From: Rhizobium sp. BK196
GTDB lineage: Bacteria > Pseudomonadota > Alphaproteobacteria > Rhizobiales > Rhizobiaceae
Assembly: GCF_014193255.1 (NCBI RefSeq)
Contig: NZ_JACHZB010000002.1
Span: 1 to 64,000, forward strand
Reading direction: 5' to 3'
Length of the DNA: 64,000 nt
Part shown: in pieces, positions 16,865 to 26,311 of the stretch
Position numbering within the stretch: the first letter of the stretch is position 1
How the letters are laid out: every line of letters starts with the position of its first letter
Notes under the pieces: model-generated
What the model saw: the letters and a program-made list of their open reading frames with translations, nothing else
Told to the model about the DNA's origin: nothing
Database searches by the model: none
Made by a program: the position numbers and the translations under genes

Positions 16865-17869
16865 CTACAGCGTATCCCCTGTCTTTTGCTTCTCGGCCTT
16901 GTAGGCTTCATAAAGCTCGTCGAGGCGGCTTGAAAGATAGGTGCCAAAATCCGGTGCGTCACCTGTCTTCAGAACAATTGTATAGGACGTGCCGGAACTC
17001 TTGATGCGTCCGGCGATCTTGCCACCGCTCGCAGGCTTCCAGTCATATTCCGTGGTTTGCGGCTTGGCCTCCTCCTTCTTTGAAAGCTCGGCGATGACCA
17101 GCTCAAAGCGGCGATCGCTCTCGACCGCATTGAAGGTGGAGGATGCAATCAGCTTCGTCAGACGGCCGGCGGTGGTGTCGGTCCAATCCTGGGCAAGCGC
17201 CAGCCACCGTCTGCGGCCGATGCCGGGCGCGGCGCCTATGGCCTGGATGATATCGCCAGGAATGGCCTTCGCGACGGAGATGAGCTTCGACATTTCCGTC
17301 TTGTCGGTTGAAAGTGCCTTCATGATGACGGGACGATCGAACTTCTTCAGTTCGAGGTTGAGCGCGAAAACGGCCCGCTCGATGTATGAGAGATTGCGTC
17401 GCGCCGAGTTTTCTATGCCTTGCGCGATCACGAGATCTGTATCGTCGAGCTTGCGGATGACCGCCTGCACCTTACGGCCGAGCAGTTTGACGGCCTGAAG
17501 GCGGCGATGGCCATAGGCAATCTGATAGCGCCCGTCATGGTGCGGATTACGCCGCACGAGGATCGGGACTTCTTGGCCATTCTCGGCGATCGACTGCACG
17601 AGCTCGTCCTCCAGATCGAGCGGCTCATCGCCGAGGCGATCTCGAATGAAGGAGGAATCGATCAGCTCCGGATCGAGTTCAACGATGTGTTCGCCAGACA
17701 ACAGGGCTTCCTCCATCGCCCTGCTCTCTTCCTCCATGCGGCCGAGTGTCAGCGCCATGGTGCGTACCGGACCGGCCGCTCCACGCACAGACGTCTCTTC
17801 GAAGTTGGCCGCGGCCAACTCCTGCGCCGTGTCGGTGAACAAGCCCTTCAGTCGATCTCGTCTGCTCAT
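16865..17869 (-). CDS. repB: RepB, ParB-family partition protein (orphan system)
   Basis: 334 residues from the ATG overlapping the repA stop (ATGA). The N-terminus MSRRDRLKGLF is typical of RepB. The ParB nuclease-like region contains LVQSIAENGQEVPILVRRNP and GRYQIAYGHRRLQAVKLLGR; the HTH region follows (KTEMSKLISVAKAIPG). RepB binds parS and loads RepA for plasmid segregation. A parS-type palindrome lies inside its own 5' coding region. No repC gene follows, unlike a standard repABC operon. Confidence 0.92.
   Translation of the reverse strand: MSRRDRLKGLFTDTAQELAAANFEETSVRGAAGPVRTMALTLGRMEEESRAMEEALLSGEHIVELDPELIDSSFIRDRLGDEPLDLEDELVQSIAENGQEVPILVRRNPHHDGRYQIAYGHRRLQAVKLLGRKVQAVIRKLDDTDLVIAQGIENSARRNLSYIERAVFALNLELKKFDRPVIMKALSTDKTEMSKLISVAKAIPGDIIQAIGAAPGIGRRRWLALAQDWTDTTAGRLTKLIASSTFNAVESDRRFELVIAELSKKEEAKPQTTEYDWKPASGGKIAGRIKSSGTSYTIVLKTGDAPDFGTYLSSRLDELYEAYKAEKQKTGDTL
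17804..17819. promoter_or_regulatory. parS: parS site inside repB (type 1)
   Basis: GTTGGCCGCGGCCAAC is a perfect palindrome matching the repABC parS consensus GTT-N4-GC-N4-AAC. It is identical to the site at 19179-19194. It lies in codons near the repB start. Confidence 0.8.
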
Positions 17870-19062
17870 GTGCGGCCCCATGCTTTATGGATGCTGGCAA
17901 GAATCTCGCCATTGGCGGCGTTAACCGATTCCAGTGCCCGGTCATAGGTGGAGCGGCGAACCTGCCCCTTTTCAATTTCATATAGGGTCTGCTTGGTCAG
18001 GCCCGCATCGGCAATCGCCGTCGATTTCAGGATCGTTGCCGTCAGCACATCGTCACCGAAGAGATTGCGCAAGAGTGCCACGATCTGTGATTGCGGCCCG
18101 TCGAAAGGCTCGTGACGGGTGACGACATATTTGATGAAATCATGCTGCAGGTCGCCACCGGCCTTGCGCACCACGGAGAGAAGATCCGAGGTCATCAACA
18201 GAAATTGCGACATAGAGGCGACATCGACCATCTGCGGATGAACGGTGATGAGAAGCGACGTGGCGGCACAAACGGCACCGAGCGTGAGATAGCCGAGCTG
18301 TGGCGGGCAGTCGATAACGACGATATCGTAATTGCCTTCGACTTCGGCTATCGCATTGCCGACGCGGCGGAAGAACAGCTCTTCCGGCCTCTGGCGATCA
18401 TTCAAAGCCCGCGGCGTTTCATGCTCGAACTCCATGAGCTCGAGATTGCCGGGGACGAGATCAAGGCCGTCAAAATAGGTCTTGCGGATAATATCCTTCA
18501 ACGGGCGCCGCTGCGCATCATAGCGGATCGCGCCATAGAGCGTGTCGCCATCGCCGAGGTCGAACTCGGGCTGGACGCCGAGTAGAGAGGAGAGCGAAGC
18601 CTGTGGATCCAGATCGATCGCCAGGACCCGGTACCCTTCCAGCGCCAGATACTGCGCAAGATAAAGCGTCGTCGTGGTCTTGGCCGAACCGCCCTTGAAA
18701 TTGGTGATGGCGATCGTCTGCAGTTTCTCGCCCTCGCGACGGCAGGGCAGGTAGGAGAGCGCATCCTTCGGCTTGATCTTGGCCATATGCTGGCGCAGCT
18801 CGTTGATCTGACCAAGGGTGTAGGAGCGGCGGCCGTTCAGCGAAACGTCCGGCTGCGGCCCCTTGCCATCGAGTGAAAGCTGGCGAAGGTAGCCGTCGGA
18901 AACACCGACCATCTGCGCTGCTTCGCCGGAGGTAAATGTCCGGAGCGTCTTTTGCGAAAGCGGCGGAAAGAGCCTTTCTCGCAGCAGCTTCAGCTGGCGT
19001 GAGAGCTGCGTGGCGTGCCGTTCGATGCGAACGTCTGTCGTTGATACGCTAATGTTGTCCAA
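17866..19062 (-). CDS. repA: RepA, ParA-family partition ATPase (orphan system)
   Basis: 398 residues. It has an N-terminal HTH (TSGEAAQMVGVSDGYLRQLS), a deviant Walker A at residues 123-130 (KGGSAKTT, with Ala where the second system has Gly), VLAIDLDPQASLSSLLG, Walker B-like DIVVIDCPPQLG, and the C-terminal region VASMSQFLLMTSDLL. RepA is the partition motor and represses its own operon. The C-terminus overlaps repB. Upstream are an inverted repeat GTTCG-CTAAC-CGAAC (about 19155-19169), a possible operator, and a parS palindrome. It differs clearly in sequence from the RepA at 55140. Confidence 0.93.
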   Translation of the reverse strand: MDNISVSTTDVRIERHATQLSRQLKLLRERLFPPLSQKTLRTFTSGEAAQMVGVSDGYLRQLSLDGKGPQPDVSLNGRRSYTLGQINELRQHMAKIKPKDALSYLPCRREGEKLQTIAITNFKGGSAKTTTTLYLAQYLALEGYRVLAIDLDPQASLSSLLGVQPEFDLGDGDTLYGAIRYDAQRRPLKDIIRKTYFDGLDLVPGNLELMEFEHETPRALNDRQRPEELFFRRVGNAIAEVEGNYDIVVIDCPPQLGYLTLGAVCAATSLLITVHPQMVDVASMSQFLLMTSDLLSVVRKAGGDLQHDFIKYVVTRHEPFDGPQSQIVALLRNLFGDDVLTATILKSTAIADAGLTKQTLYEIEKGQVRRSTYDRALESVNAANGEILASIHKAWGRT

Positions 19063-19178
19063 AACACCTGCCCCTTCTTAAAGCGCTTTTCCATCAACAT
19101 AGCGTCAAAAAGCGTATCGAAGATGACATGATTCGGAGCCAGCGACAATAAACCGTTCGCTAACCGAACAGAGAGAAA

Positions 19179-19194
19179 GTTGGCCGCGGCCAAC
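19179..19194. promoter_or_regulatory. parS: parS site upstream of orphan repA (type 1)
   Basis: GTTGGCCGCGGCCAAC is the same perfect 16-bp palindrome as at 17804-17819, extended by A/T on each side. It sits between the divergent repA and cobF genes. Confidence 0.8.
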
Positions 19195-19262
19195 TGTCGG
19201 ATCCGCCCTTGCCAAAGACTTTCTTTAGCGGCACAACCCGGTGAAATCACGAGGCAGAGAGC

Positions 19263-20027
19263 GTGCGGCACATCCATATCATCGGCATCGGCACGGGCAA
19301 CCCCGAACATCTGACCATCCAGGCAATCAACGCCATGAACATGGCAGACGTCGTGTTCATCCCGACCAAAGGTGCCAAGAAGGCGGATCTTGCCGAGGTT
19401 CGCAGGGAGATCTGCGATCGATATCTGACCCGCGAAGGTGTGCGCATCGTTGAATTCGAGGTACCACAGCGCGCAATCTCCGACCAAAGTTATGCCGGGA
19501 GCGTAGACGACTGGCACGCCGCGATCGCCCGCATCTATGAAGATCTGATTGCCAATCTGCCGGAAACTGGTGCGGGCGCCTTCCTCGTCTGGGGCGATCC
19601 GAGCCTCTATGACAGCACGATCCGCATCATTGAACGCGTGCGTAGCGCCGGTACCTGCGCCTTTGACTATAGCGTCGTTCCCGGCATCACCAGCATCCAG
19701 GCGCTGGCGGCAAGCCACCGCATTCCTGTCAATCTCGTCGGCAAGCCGGTCGAGATCACCACCGGCCGGCGGCTGACCGCGACGGGGCTGACGCATGAAA
19801 CGACGGTCGTTATGCTCGATGGCGAGCAGGCTTTCTCGAAGATTGACGATTCCGATGCCGAGATTTTCTGGGGCGCCTATCTCGGCACCAAGGATGAAGT
19901 GATCCGCTCGGGCCGGCTCGGCAATATAGCCGCCGACATCCTCCGGCTCCGAGCCGAGGAACGGGCGCGACATGGCTGGATCATGGATATCTATCTCCTG
20001 CGCAAAGGGCGTGATTTCGACGACTGA
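19263..20027 (+). CDS. cobF: precorrin-6A synthase (deacetylating) CobF
   Basis: 254 residues with a GTG start (MRHIHIIGIGTGNPEHLTIQ). The SAM-dependent tetrapyrrole methylase fold shows in GAFLVWGDPSLYDSTIRII and VVPGITSIQALAASHRIP. CobF methylates C-1 of precorrin-5 with loss of acetate in the aerobic cobalamin pathway. It opens the cob cluster on the plus strand, divergent from repA. The 200-base upstream gap holds parS; I see no cobalamin riboswitch in it. Confidence 0.9.
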   Translation: MRHIHIIGIGTGNPEHLTIQAINAMNMADVVFIPTKGAKKADLAEVRREICDRYLTREGVRIVEFEVPQRAISDQSYAGSVDDWHAAIARIYEDLIANLPETGAGAFLVWGDPSLYDSTIRIIERVRSAGTCAFDYSVVPGITSIQALAASHRIPVNLVGKPVEITTGRRLTATGLTHETTVVMLDGEQAFSKIDDSDAEIFWGAYLGTKDEVIRSGRLGNIAADILRLRAEERARHGWIMDIYLLRKGRDFDD

Positions 20028-20105
20028 TTGTTCCGGTCGACGAACCGATCTCGCTTTGCTGCATCCGGCGCGATCCTGTAAGACATGGGGCCAGAGGATG
20101 GATGA

Positions 20106-21467
20106 ATGCGCAGCATTGCCGGCAGTATCTTGAAAGCAGAGAAACCTGATATCGTGGGCATGCAACGCGGCGCCTGCCCGGCGCTTGCCGCACCCATGCA
20201 AACCGGCGACGGCCTGCTCGTGCGCCTGCGGCCTGCTGGCGGCACCCTCTCGATCTCCCAGTTCCGGCACCTGGCTTCGGCAGCGGCACGGCATGGAAAC
20301 GGTGTTGTTGAAATCACCGCTCGCGGCAATCTACAGATTCGGGGTCTGCAAACCGAATCCGTCAGTCCGCTGGCGGGGGAGCTCGATGCCGCCGGGATCA
20401 TTATACCTGATGGCGTGGCAGTTGAGATTTCGCCGCTGCACGGCATCGACGCCGACGAGTTTGCTGATGCGGCCGATATGGAGGCGATGCTGCGCAGCAA
20501 GCTCGGCGACCTTCTCAGCTCTCGCCATCTTGCACCGAAACTCTCCATACTGATCGACGGGGGTGGTCGATTCTCCCTTTCCGCTCTCATCGCCGATATC
20601 CGCGTCGTCGCCCAGCCGGCAGGACAATGGCTGGTTTCAATAGCCGGCGATGAAGAGGGTGCCACGCCACTGGCCCTCGGCACTGCGGATGCGGCTGTCG
20701 GTGCGGTCCGCGACCTGCTGCAGACGCTGATTGCGCATGGCAGACGCACACGCGCCCGCGACATCGACAAAGCGAAACTGCGCGCCCATCTTCGTGAGTT
20801 CGATAGCATCCGATCTATCGGTCCTGCGCCGACGAAAGCGTCCTTCGTCGGCGTCACGAAGCTGAGGAATGGCAGGACAATACTCGGCGTGCGCCTGAAG
20901 TTCGGTCAGGCAAGGGCCACTGATCTGATTTCCTTCCTCACCTCAGCCGAAAACGCCGGCGCAAGGGAAATCCGGCTGGCTCCGGATCGTGGTTTCTTCG
21001 TGATTGATCTGGCCGAGACGGCAATGCCGGCTCTTCTGGAAGCGGCCATCTGTTGCGGCTTCAGCGTGACGGCGAACGAGCCAACCGAGCAGATCGCTGC
21101 CTGCGCAGGAGCAGGGGCCTGTGGCTCGGCTTTCTACGATACCAAGGCTCTTGCCAGCCAGTTGATCGATCGAATTCCGGCGCTCTTCGACGGCTCGCTG
21201 AAGCTTCACCTCTCCGGCTGTGCGAAAGGTTGCGCGCATCGGCGCGCCGATCTCGCGATCGTCGGGGCGGCCGGCGGTTACGACTTTGTCGTCGACGGGA
21301 TCGCTGCGGACGAACCGGCTGCAAGGATTGCTGGCGGCGGGATCGATTTCGCTATAGAGAGGCTCGCCCGGCTGATCGAAGAAGAGAGAGGCGCGGGCGA
21401 GTCGAGTGCCGATTGCCTGAAGAGGCTTGGCCCCACCGGTCTCGCCGAGGCGCTGCAACAGGAATAG
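20106..21467 (+). CDS. cobG: precorrin-3B synthase CobG
   Basis: 453 residues of the sulfite/nitrite-reductase ferredoxin-like family. The N-terminal half has GDGLLVRLRPAGGTLSISQF and GVVEITARGNLQIRGL. The C-terminal half carries the cluster cysteines in CAGAGACGSAFYDT and LSGCAKGCAH, which hold the 4Fe-4S centre. CobG hydroxylates precorrin-3A using oxygen, marking the aerobic route. cobH begins 2 bases after its stop. Confidence 0.92.
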   Translation: MRSIAGSILKAEKPDIVGMQRGACPALAAPMQTGDGLLVRLRPAGGTLSISQFRHLASAAARHGNGVVEITARGNLQIRGLQTESVSPLAGELDAAGIIIPDGVAVEISPLHGIDADEFADAADMEAMLRSKLGDLLSSRHLAPKLSILIDGGGRFSLSALIADIRVVAQPAGQWLVSIAGDEEGATPLALGTADAAVGAVRDLLQTLIAHGRRTRARDIDKAKLRAHLREFDSIRSIGPAPTKASFVGVTKLRNGRTILGVRLKFGQARATDLISFLTSAENAGAREIRLAPDRGFFVIDLAETAMPALLEAAICCGFSVTANEPTEQIAACAGAGACGSAFYDTKALASQLIDRIPALFDGSLKLHLSGCAKGCAHRRADLAIVGAAGGYDFVVDGIAADEPAARIAGGGIDFAIERLARLIEEERGAGESSADCLKRLGPTGLAEALQQE

Positions 21468-21469
21468 CA

Positions 21470-22102
21470 ATGCCAGACTACGATTATATCCGCAGCGGAG
21501 ACGCGATCTACGAGCGTTCCTTCGCGATCATTCGCAGCGAAGCCGATCTCTCGCGTTTTTCGCCTGAAGAAGCCGACGTCGCCGTACGCATGATCCATGC
21601 CTGCGGCCTGGTCGAGGCGGCGCAGAACTTCGTCTTTTCACCCGATTTCGTTCATGCTGCGCGCATCGCTCTGCAAGACGGCGCTCCGATCTTCTGCGAT
21701 GCGGAGATGGTGTCGCATGGCGTGACGCGTGCCCGCCTGCCGGCCGGGAACGAGGTGATCTGCACCCTGCATGATCCGCGCACGCACGAGCTTGCCCGTC
21801 AGACCGGCAATACCCGCTCGGCCGCCGCAATCCATCTCTGGCTCGACCGGCTCGCCGGCAGTGTCGTTGCCATCGGCAATGCGCCAACGGCCCTTTTCCA
21901 TCTTCTCGAACTTTTGCGAGACGGTGCGCCGAAGCCGGCGGCAATCATCGGCATGCCGGTCGGCTTTGTCGGCGCTGCCGAATCAAAGGATGCGCTTGCG
22001 GAAAATTCCTATGGCGTTCCCTATGCCATCGTGCGCGGCCGGCTCGGCGGCAGCGCCATGACGGCAGCCGCCATCAACGCGCTGTCGAGGCCCGGCCTAT
22101 GA
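21470..22102 (+). CDS. cobH: precorrin-8X methylmutase CobH
   Basis: 210 residues. MPDYDYIRSGDAIYERSFAI, MIHACGLVEAAQNFVFSPDF and the C-terminal IGMPVGFVGAAESKDAL with NSYGVPYAIVRGRLGGS are typical of CobH/CbiC; the His in MIHACG is the expected catalytic residue. It moves the C-11 methyl to C-12, giving hydrogenobyrinate. The start follows the cobG stop; its own stop overlaps cobI by 4 bases. Confidence 0.94.
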   Translation: MPDYDYIRSGDAIYERSFAIIRSEADLSRFSPEEADVAVRMIHACGLVEAAQNFVFSPDFVHAARIALQDGAPIFCDAEMVSHGVTRARLPAGNEVICTLHDPRTHELARQTGNTRSAAAIHLWLDRLAGSVVAIGNAPTALFHLLELLRDGAPKPAAIIGMPVGFVGAAESKDALAENSYGVPYAIVRGRLGGSAMTAAAINALSRPGL

Positions 22103-22824
22103 GCGGCCGTCTGATCGGCGTCGGCACCGGACCCGGCGATCCCGAGCTCCTCACCGTCAAGGCCGTCCGCGCCATCGAGGGCGCCGACGTGATTGCCTAT
22201 TTCGCCAAGCAGGGCAGGGGCGGCAATGGCAAGGCGATTGTCGAGCACCTGCTGAAACCCGACACCGCGCTGCTGCCGCTCTACTACCCAGTGACGACCG
22301 AGCTCGACAAAAACGATCCGCTCTACCAGAGCCACATCACGGATTTCTACAACGTGTCCGCCGATGCCGTTGCCCTTCATCTTGACGCAGACCGCACGGT
22401 CGCCGTCCTCAGCGAAGGCGACCCGCTGTTCTATGGCTCCTATATGCATCTGCATGTGCGGCTGTCGCGGCGCTACCCGACCGAGGTCATTCCCGGCATC
22501 AGCGCCATGTCGGGCTGCTGGTCGCTGGCGGGGATGCCAATTGTTCAAGGTGACGACGTGCTCTCCGTCTTGCCAGGCACGATGGGCGAGCAGGAGTTGA
22601 CCCGCCGCCTCGCCGATACCGAGGCCGCCGTCATTATGAAGGTCGGCCGCAACCTGCCGAAGATCCGCCGGGCGCTGCAGGCTGCCGGCCGTCTCGGCGA
22701 CGCGCTCTATGTCGAACGCGGCACCATGGCGAATGCCGCAATGGTAAAGCTCACTGAGCGGGACGAGGGCAACGCGCCTTATTTCTCATTGGTGCTGGTG
22801 CCCGGCTGGGAGGCCAGCCGATGA
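22099..22824 (+). CDS. cobI: precorrin-2 C20-methyltransferase CobI
   Basis: 241 residues. Tetrapyrrole methylase motifs: LIGVGTGPGDPELLTVKAVR at the start, VLSEGDPLFYGSYMHL, and VIPGISAMSGCWSLAGMP. It uses SAM to methylate C-20 of precorrin-2, the first committed step in this cluster. It overlaps cobH and cobJ by ATGA junctions, so translation is coupled. Confidence 0.94.
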   Translation: MSGRLIGVGTGPGDPELLTVKAVRAIEGADVIAYFAKQGRGGNGKAIVEHLLKPDTALLPLYYPVTTELDKNDPLYQSHITDFYNVSADAVALHLDADRTVAVLSEGDPLFYGSYMHLHVRLSRRYPTEVIPGISAMSGCWSLAGMPIVQGDDVLSVLPGTMGEQELTRRLADTEAAVIMKVGRNLPKIRRALQAAGRLGDALYVERGTMANAAMVKLTERDEGNAPYFSLVLVPGWEASR

Positions 22825-23585
22825 GCGGCCGGCTATTCGTAATCGGCACCGGTCCCGGCAATCCGGAGCAGATGACGCCGGAGGCGATAGCCGCCGTCGA
22901 AGCATCAAGCGATTTCTTCGGCTACGGGCCATATCTCGACCGGCTGACGCTGCGCGCTGATCAGACCCGCCATGCCTCCGACAATCGCGAGGAGCTCGAC
23001 AGGGCAGGAGCGGCGCTGACACTCGCCACTGGCGGCGCCAATGTCTGCGTCGTCTCGGGCGGCGATCCCGGCGTCTTTGCCATGGCCGCTGCTGTCTGCG
23101 AGGCGATCGACAAGGGACCGGCGCAGTGGCGCGGCGTCGATCTCACCATTCTTCCCGGCATTACCGCCATGCTGGCAGTTGCGGCCCGCGTCGGTGCACC
23201 ACTCGGGCATGATTTCTGTGCGCTGTCGCTCTCGGACAATCTGAAGCCCTGGGCCGTCATCGAAAACCGCCTGGCTCTTGCGGCACAAGCCGGTTTCGTC
23301 ATCGCCCTCTATAACCCGATCAGCAAGGCGCGCCCCTGGCAGCTTGGCACCGCCTTCGAGCTGTTGCGCCGTCATCTGCCAGCCATGACACCCGTCATCT
23401 TCGGCCGTGCGGCTGGCCGGCCCGACGAGCGGATTACGATGCAACAGCTCCAAGAGGCCGACGCTTCCGTTGCCGACATGGCGACCTGCGTCATCGTCGG
23501 TTCGCAGGAGACGCGGGTGATTGCCCGCGAGGGACGGCCGGACCTGATCTATACGCCGCGCTTCATGGCCGTGGAGACGAGATGA
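22821..23585 (+). CDS. cobJ: precorrin-3B C17-methyltransferase CobJ
   Basis: 254 residues. FVIGTGPGNPEQMTPEAIAA, SGGDPGVFAMAAAVCEA, ILPGITAMLAVAARVGAPLG and FVIALYNPISKARPWQ are the CobJ/CbiH hallmarks. It methylates C-17 with ring contraction. The last 37 bases overlap the 3' end of the opposite-strand cobK gene. Confidence 0.94.
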   Translation: MSGRLFVIGTGPGNPEQMTPEAIAAVEASSDFFGYGPYLDRLTLRADQTRHASDNREELDRAGAALTLATGGANVCVVSGGDPGVFAMAAAVCEAIDKGPAQWRGVDLTILPGITAMLAVAARVGAPLGHDFCALSLSDNLKPWAVIENRLALAAQAGFVIALYNPISKARPWQLGTAFELLRRHLPAMTPVIFGRAAGRPDERITMQQLQEADASVADMATCVIVGSQETRVIAREGRPDLIYTPRFMAVETR

Positions 23586-24319
23586 TCGATTGCCTCAAGC
23601 GCCGCTTCCACCGTTTCAACCGACGCCATGCTGGCAGCGGGCGCGCGCGCGATCACGACGACCTTGAGCCCAAGCAGGCGTGCCGCCTCGATCTTCGCAT
23701 AGGCCGCCGCGCCGCCGCTGTTCTTGGTGACGACAGAATCGATACGATACTGCCGCATCAGCTCGATTTCGCCTTCGAGCGTAAAGGGGCCACGGTCGAG
23801 GAGATATTCGACATCGGCAAGGGCAAGCGGCGGATCGACCGGATCGACGCTGCGGACCAGATAGAAATGCTGCGGGGCGACTTCGGCATGATGAGCGCCC
23901 TGCCGGCCGGTCGCCAGAAAAACGCGGCGCGGGGCGGGGCCAAGGGCAACGATGGCCGCCGGAATATCGGCCACGACATGCCAGTGATCGCCAGCTTCGG
24001 GCACCCATTCAGGGCGAACGAGGGCGAGCGCATCGATACCGGTGCGTCCAGCAGCAATGGCGGCATTGGCCGAAATGCGTTCAGCGAAGGGATGAGTGGC
24101 ATCGACCAGCAGGTGATAGCCTCCTGTCGTCAGGAAGTTTGCAAGCCCCTCTGCACCACCGAAGCCGCCGATGCGGACGGGAACAGGCTGGTTGGCCGGA
24201 GCCTGCGTGCGGCCCGCCAGCGACAGCAGGATATCGAGGTCCTCTCGCGCGGCAAGCGCGGCGGCCAGTTTGCGCGCCTCGCTGGTGCCGCCGAGGATCA
24301 GGATACGGGTCTTCTCCAT
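23549..24319 (-). CDS. cobK: precorrin-6A reductase CobK
   Basis: 256 residues from [20 protein letters not shown] (NADPH-binding Rossmann segment). LLVDATHPFAERISANAAIA, RPEWVP and SVVTKNSGGAAAYAKIEAAR are conserved in CobK/CbiJ. It reduces precorrin-6A to 6B with NADPH. The gene is on the opposite strand to the rest of the cluster: its 3' end overlaps cobJ and its start codon overlaps that of cobL (CATG at 24317-24320). A longer upstream frame lies inside cobL and is not used. Confidence 0.93.
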   Translation of the reverse strand: MEKTRILILGGTSEARKLAAALAAREDLDILLSLAGRTQAPANQPVPVRIGGFGGAEGLANFLTTGGYHLLVDATHPFAERISANAAIAAGRTGIDALALVRPEWVPEAGDHWHVVADIPAAIVALGPAPRRVFLATGRQGAHHAEVAPQHFYLVRSVDPVDPPLALADVEYLLDRGPFTLEGEIELMRQYRIDSVVTKNSGGAAAYAKIEAARLLGLKVVVIARAPAASMASVETVEAALEAIDHLVSTAMKRGV

Positions 24320-25547
24320 GTCTGACACGTCCCTCTCCGACCCGCGCTGGCTCACTCTTATCGGCATCGGCGAGGATGGTCCAGACGGGCTCAGCGAGGA
24401 GGCAAAGCGCCTCATTGCTGCCGCACCGGCCGTCTTCGGCGGCGCGCGCCATATTGAAATTGCCGGTACACTGATCACCGGCGAACGCTTTGCTTGGCAG
24501 AGCCCCTTCGAACAGTCGGTCGAAGCTATCGCGGCTCGGCGCGGCACGCCCGTCGTCGTGCTGGCTTCAGGCGATCCCTTCCTCTACGGCGTCGGTGCGA
24601 CGCTATCGCGCCGCATCGCGGCGCACGAAATGCGCACCATCCCCGCACCCTCCGCGTTCAGCCTTGCTGCGGCGCGTCTCGGCTGGCCGCTGCAAGAGAC
24701 GGCCTGTGTGTCACTGCATGGACGCCCGCTCGACCTCATCTGCCCGCATCTGCATGCCGACAGGCATATTCTGGCGCTGACCTCGGACGAGAAGGGCCCA
24801 CAGGCACTGGCCGAACTGCTTGTCGCAAATGGCTTTCCCCAGACGCGGCTGACGGTGCTGGAAGCGCTCGGCGGCGGGCGGGAGCGCATCCGCAGCACGA
24901 CGGCATCAGGCTTCGATCTCAATGGTATCGACCCGCTGAATGTGTGCGCTCTCGAAATTGCGGCGGGGCCGGGGGCACGAATCCTGCCCTATGCTTCGGG
25001 CCTCGACGATGCGCTCTTCGAACATGACGGTCAGATTACCAAGCAGGAGATCCGGGCCGTCACGCTCTCGGCGCTGTCGCCGCGCCATGGCGAGCTCCTC
25101 TGGGATATCGGCGCGGGATCCGGATCCGTCGGTATCGAATGGATGCTGGCCGACTCGTCCCTGAAAACAATCGCAATCGAAGAGGCGCCGGAACGGGCCG
25201 CTCTCATTGCCCGCAATGCCGCGAGTTTCGGCGTGCCGCAGCTTGCCCTTGTCGAAGGCACCGCACCCGCAGCACTCGCCGGCTTGCCGGCACCGGATGC
25301 GATCTTTATCGGCGGCGGCGGCAGCGAGGCCGGCGTCATGGACGCGGCAATCACAGCACTGAAGCAGGGAGGGCGGCTCGTTGCCAATGCCGTCACCCTG
25401 GAAATGGAGGCGCTGCTTTTGGCCGAATACCGAGCGCGCGGCGGCGCATTGACGAAGATCGAAATTGCCCGCGCCGCACCCATCGGCGGCATGAGCGGCT
25501 GGCGACCGGCCATGCCAGTCACGCAGTGGCGTTGGATCAAGGAATAA
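24318..25547 (+). CDS. cobL: precorrin-6Y C5,15-methyltransferase (decarboxylating) CobL
   Basis: 409 residues, a two-domain enzyme. The N-terminal CbiE-like methylase ([57 protein letters not shown]) is followed by a C-terminal CbiT-like SAM methyltransferase ([30 protein letters not shown]). It adds methyl groups at C-5 and C-15 and decarboxylates the acetate at C-12. The start is [11 protein letters not shown], two bases overlapping the cobK start on the other strand. Confidence 0.94.
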   Translation: MSDTSLSDPRWLTLIGIGEDGPDGLSEEAKRLIAAAPAVFGGARHIEIAGTLITGERFAWQSPFEQSVEAIAARRGTPVVVLASGDPFLYGVGATLSRRIAAHEMRTIPAPSAFSLAAARLGWPLQETACVSLHGRPLDLICPHLHADRHILALTSDEKGPQALAELLVANGFPQTRLTVLEALGGGRERIRSTTASGFDLNGIDPLNVCALEIAAGPGARILPYASGLDDALFEHDGQITKQEIRAVTLSALSPRHGELLWDIGAGSGSVGIEWMLADSSLKTIAIEEAPERAALIARNAASFGVPQLALVEGTAPAALAGLPAPDAIFIGGGGSEAGVMDAAITALKQGGRLVANAVTLEMEALLLAEYRARGGALTKIEIARAAPIGGMSGWRPAMPVTQWRWIKE

Positions 25548-25551
25548 AAGA

Positions 25552-26310
25552 ATGACGGTTCATTTCATCGGCGCCGGACCGGGTGCAGCGGATCTCATCA
25601 CGGTGCGCGGACGCGACCTGATCGGCAAATGCCCTGTCTGCCTCTACGCCGGCTCCATCGTCTCACCGGACCTGCTGCAATATTGCCCGCGGGGTGCACG
25701 CATCATCGATACCGCGCCGATGTCGCTTGACGAGATCGAGGCCGAATATCTCCGCGCCGCCAATGCCGGCCAGGATGTCGCCCGACTGCATTCCGGCGAT
25801 CTTTCCGTCTGGAGCGCAGTCGCCGAGCAGATCCGCCGGCTGGAGAAGCATGGCATTCCCTATACGATGACGCCGGGCGTTCCGGCCTTTGCGGCGGCTG
25901 CTTCCGTGCTCGGCCGCGAACTGACGATTCCGGCTGTTGCGCAAAGCCTCGTGCTGACGCGTGTGTCCGGCCGTGCATCGCCGATGCCGAATGAAGAGAC
26001 GCTCTCAAAATTCGCGGCGACAGGCGCGACGCTCGCGATCCATCTCGCCATCCATGCACTGGATCAGATCGTCTCGGAGCTGACGCCATTGTACGGTGCA
26101 GATTGTCCCGTCGCCATCGTGGCCAAGGCTACCTGGCCGGACGAGCGTATCCTGCGTGGCACGCTCGCCGATATCGAAGCGAAGGTGGCAGCCGAACCGA
26201 TCGAGCGCACGGCCATCATCTTCGTCGGCCGCTCGCTGGCGTCAGAGGATTTCCGCGAGAGCTCGCTCTACGACCCCGCTTACCAGCGCCGCTTCCGAGA
26301 AAGACGATAG
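25552..26310 (+). CDS. cobM: precorrin-4 C11-methyltransferase CobM
   Basis: 252 residues. [53 protein letters not shown] and [21 protein letters not shown] are the CobM/CbiF signatures. It methylates C-11 of precorrin-4. It ends the cob cluster and is convergent with the isomerase gene 2 bases away, so there is no room for a separate terminator. Confidence 0.94.
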   Translation: MTVHFIGAGPGAADLITVRGRDLIGKCPVCLYAGSIVSPDLLQYCPRGARIIDTAPMSLDEIEAEYLRAANAGQDVARLHSGDLSVWSAVAEQIRRLEKHGIPYTMTPGVPAFAAAASVLGRELTIPAVAQSLVLTRVSGRASPMPNEETLSKFAATGATLAIHLAIHALDQIVSELTPLYGADCPVAIVAKATWPDERILRGTLADIEAKVAAEPIERTAIIFVGRSLASEDFRESSLYDPAYQRRFRERR

Positions 26311-26311
26311 C

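Noticed and set aside
19063..19262. Cobalamin riboswitch before cobF
   Set aside because: The gap is only 200 bases, shared with the repA promoter and a parS site, and no B12-box or four-way junction pattern is visible.
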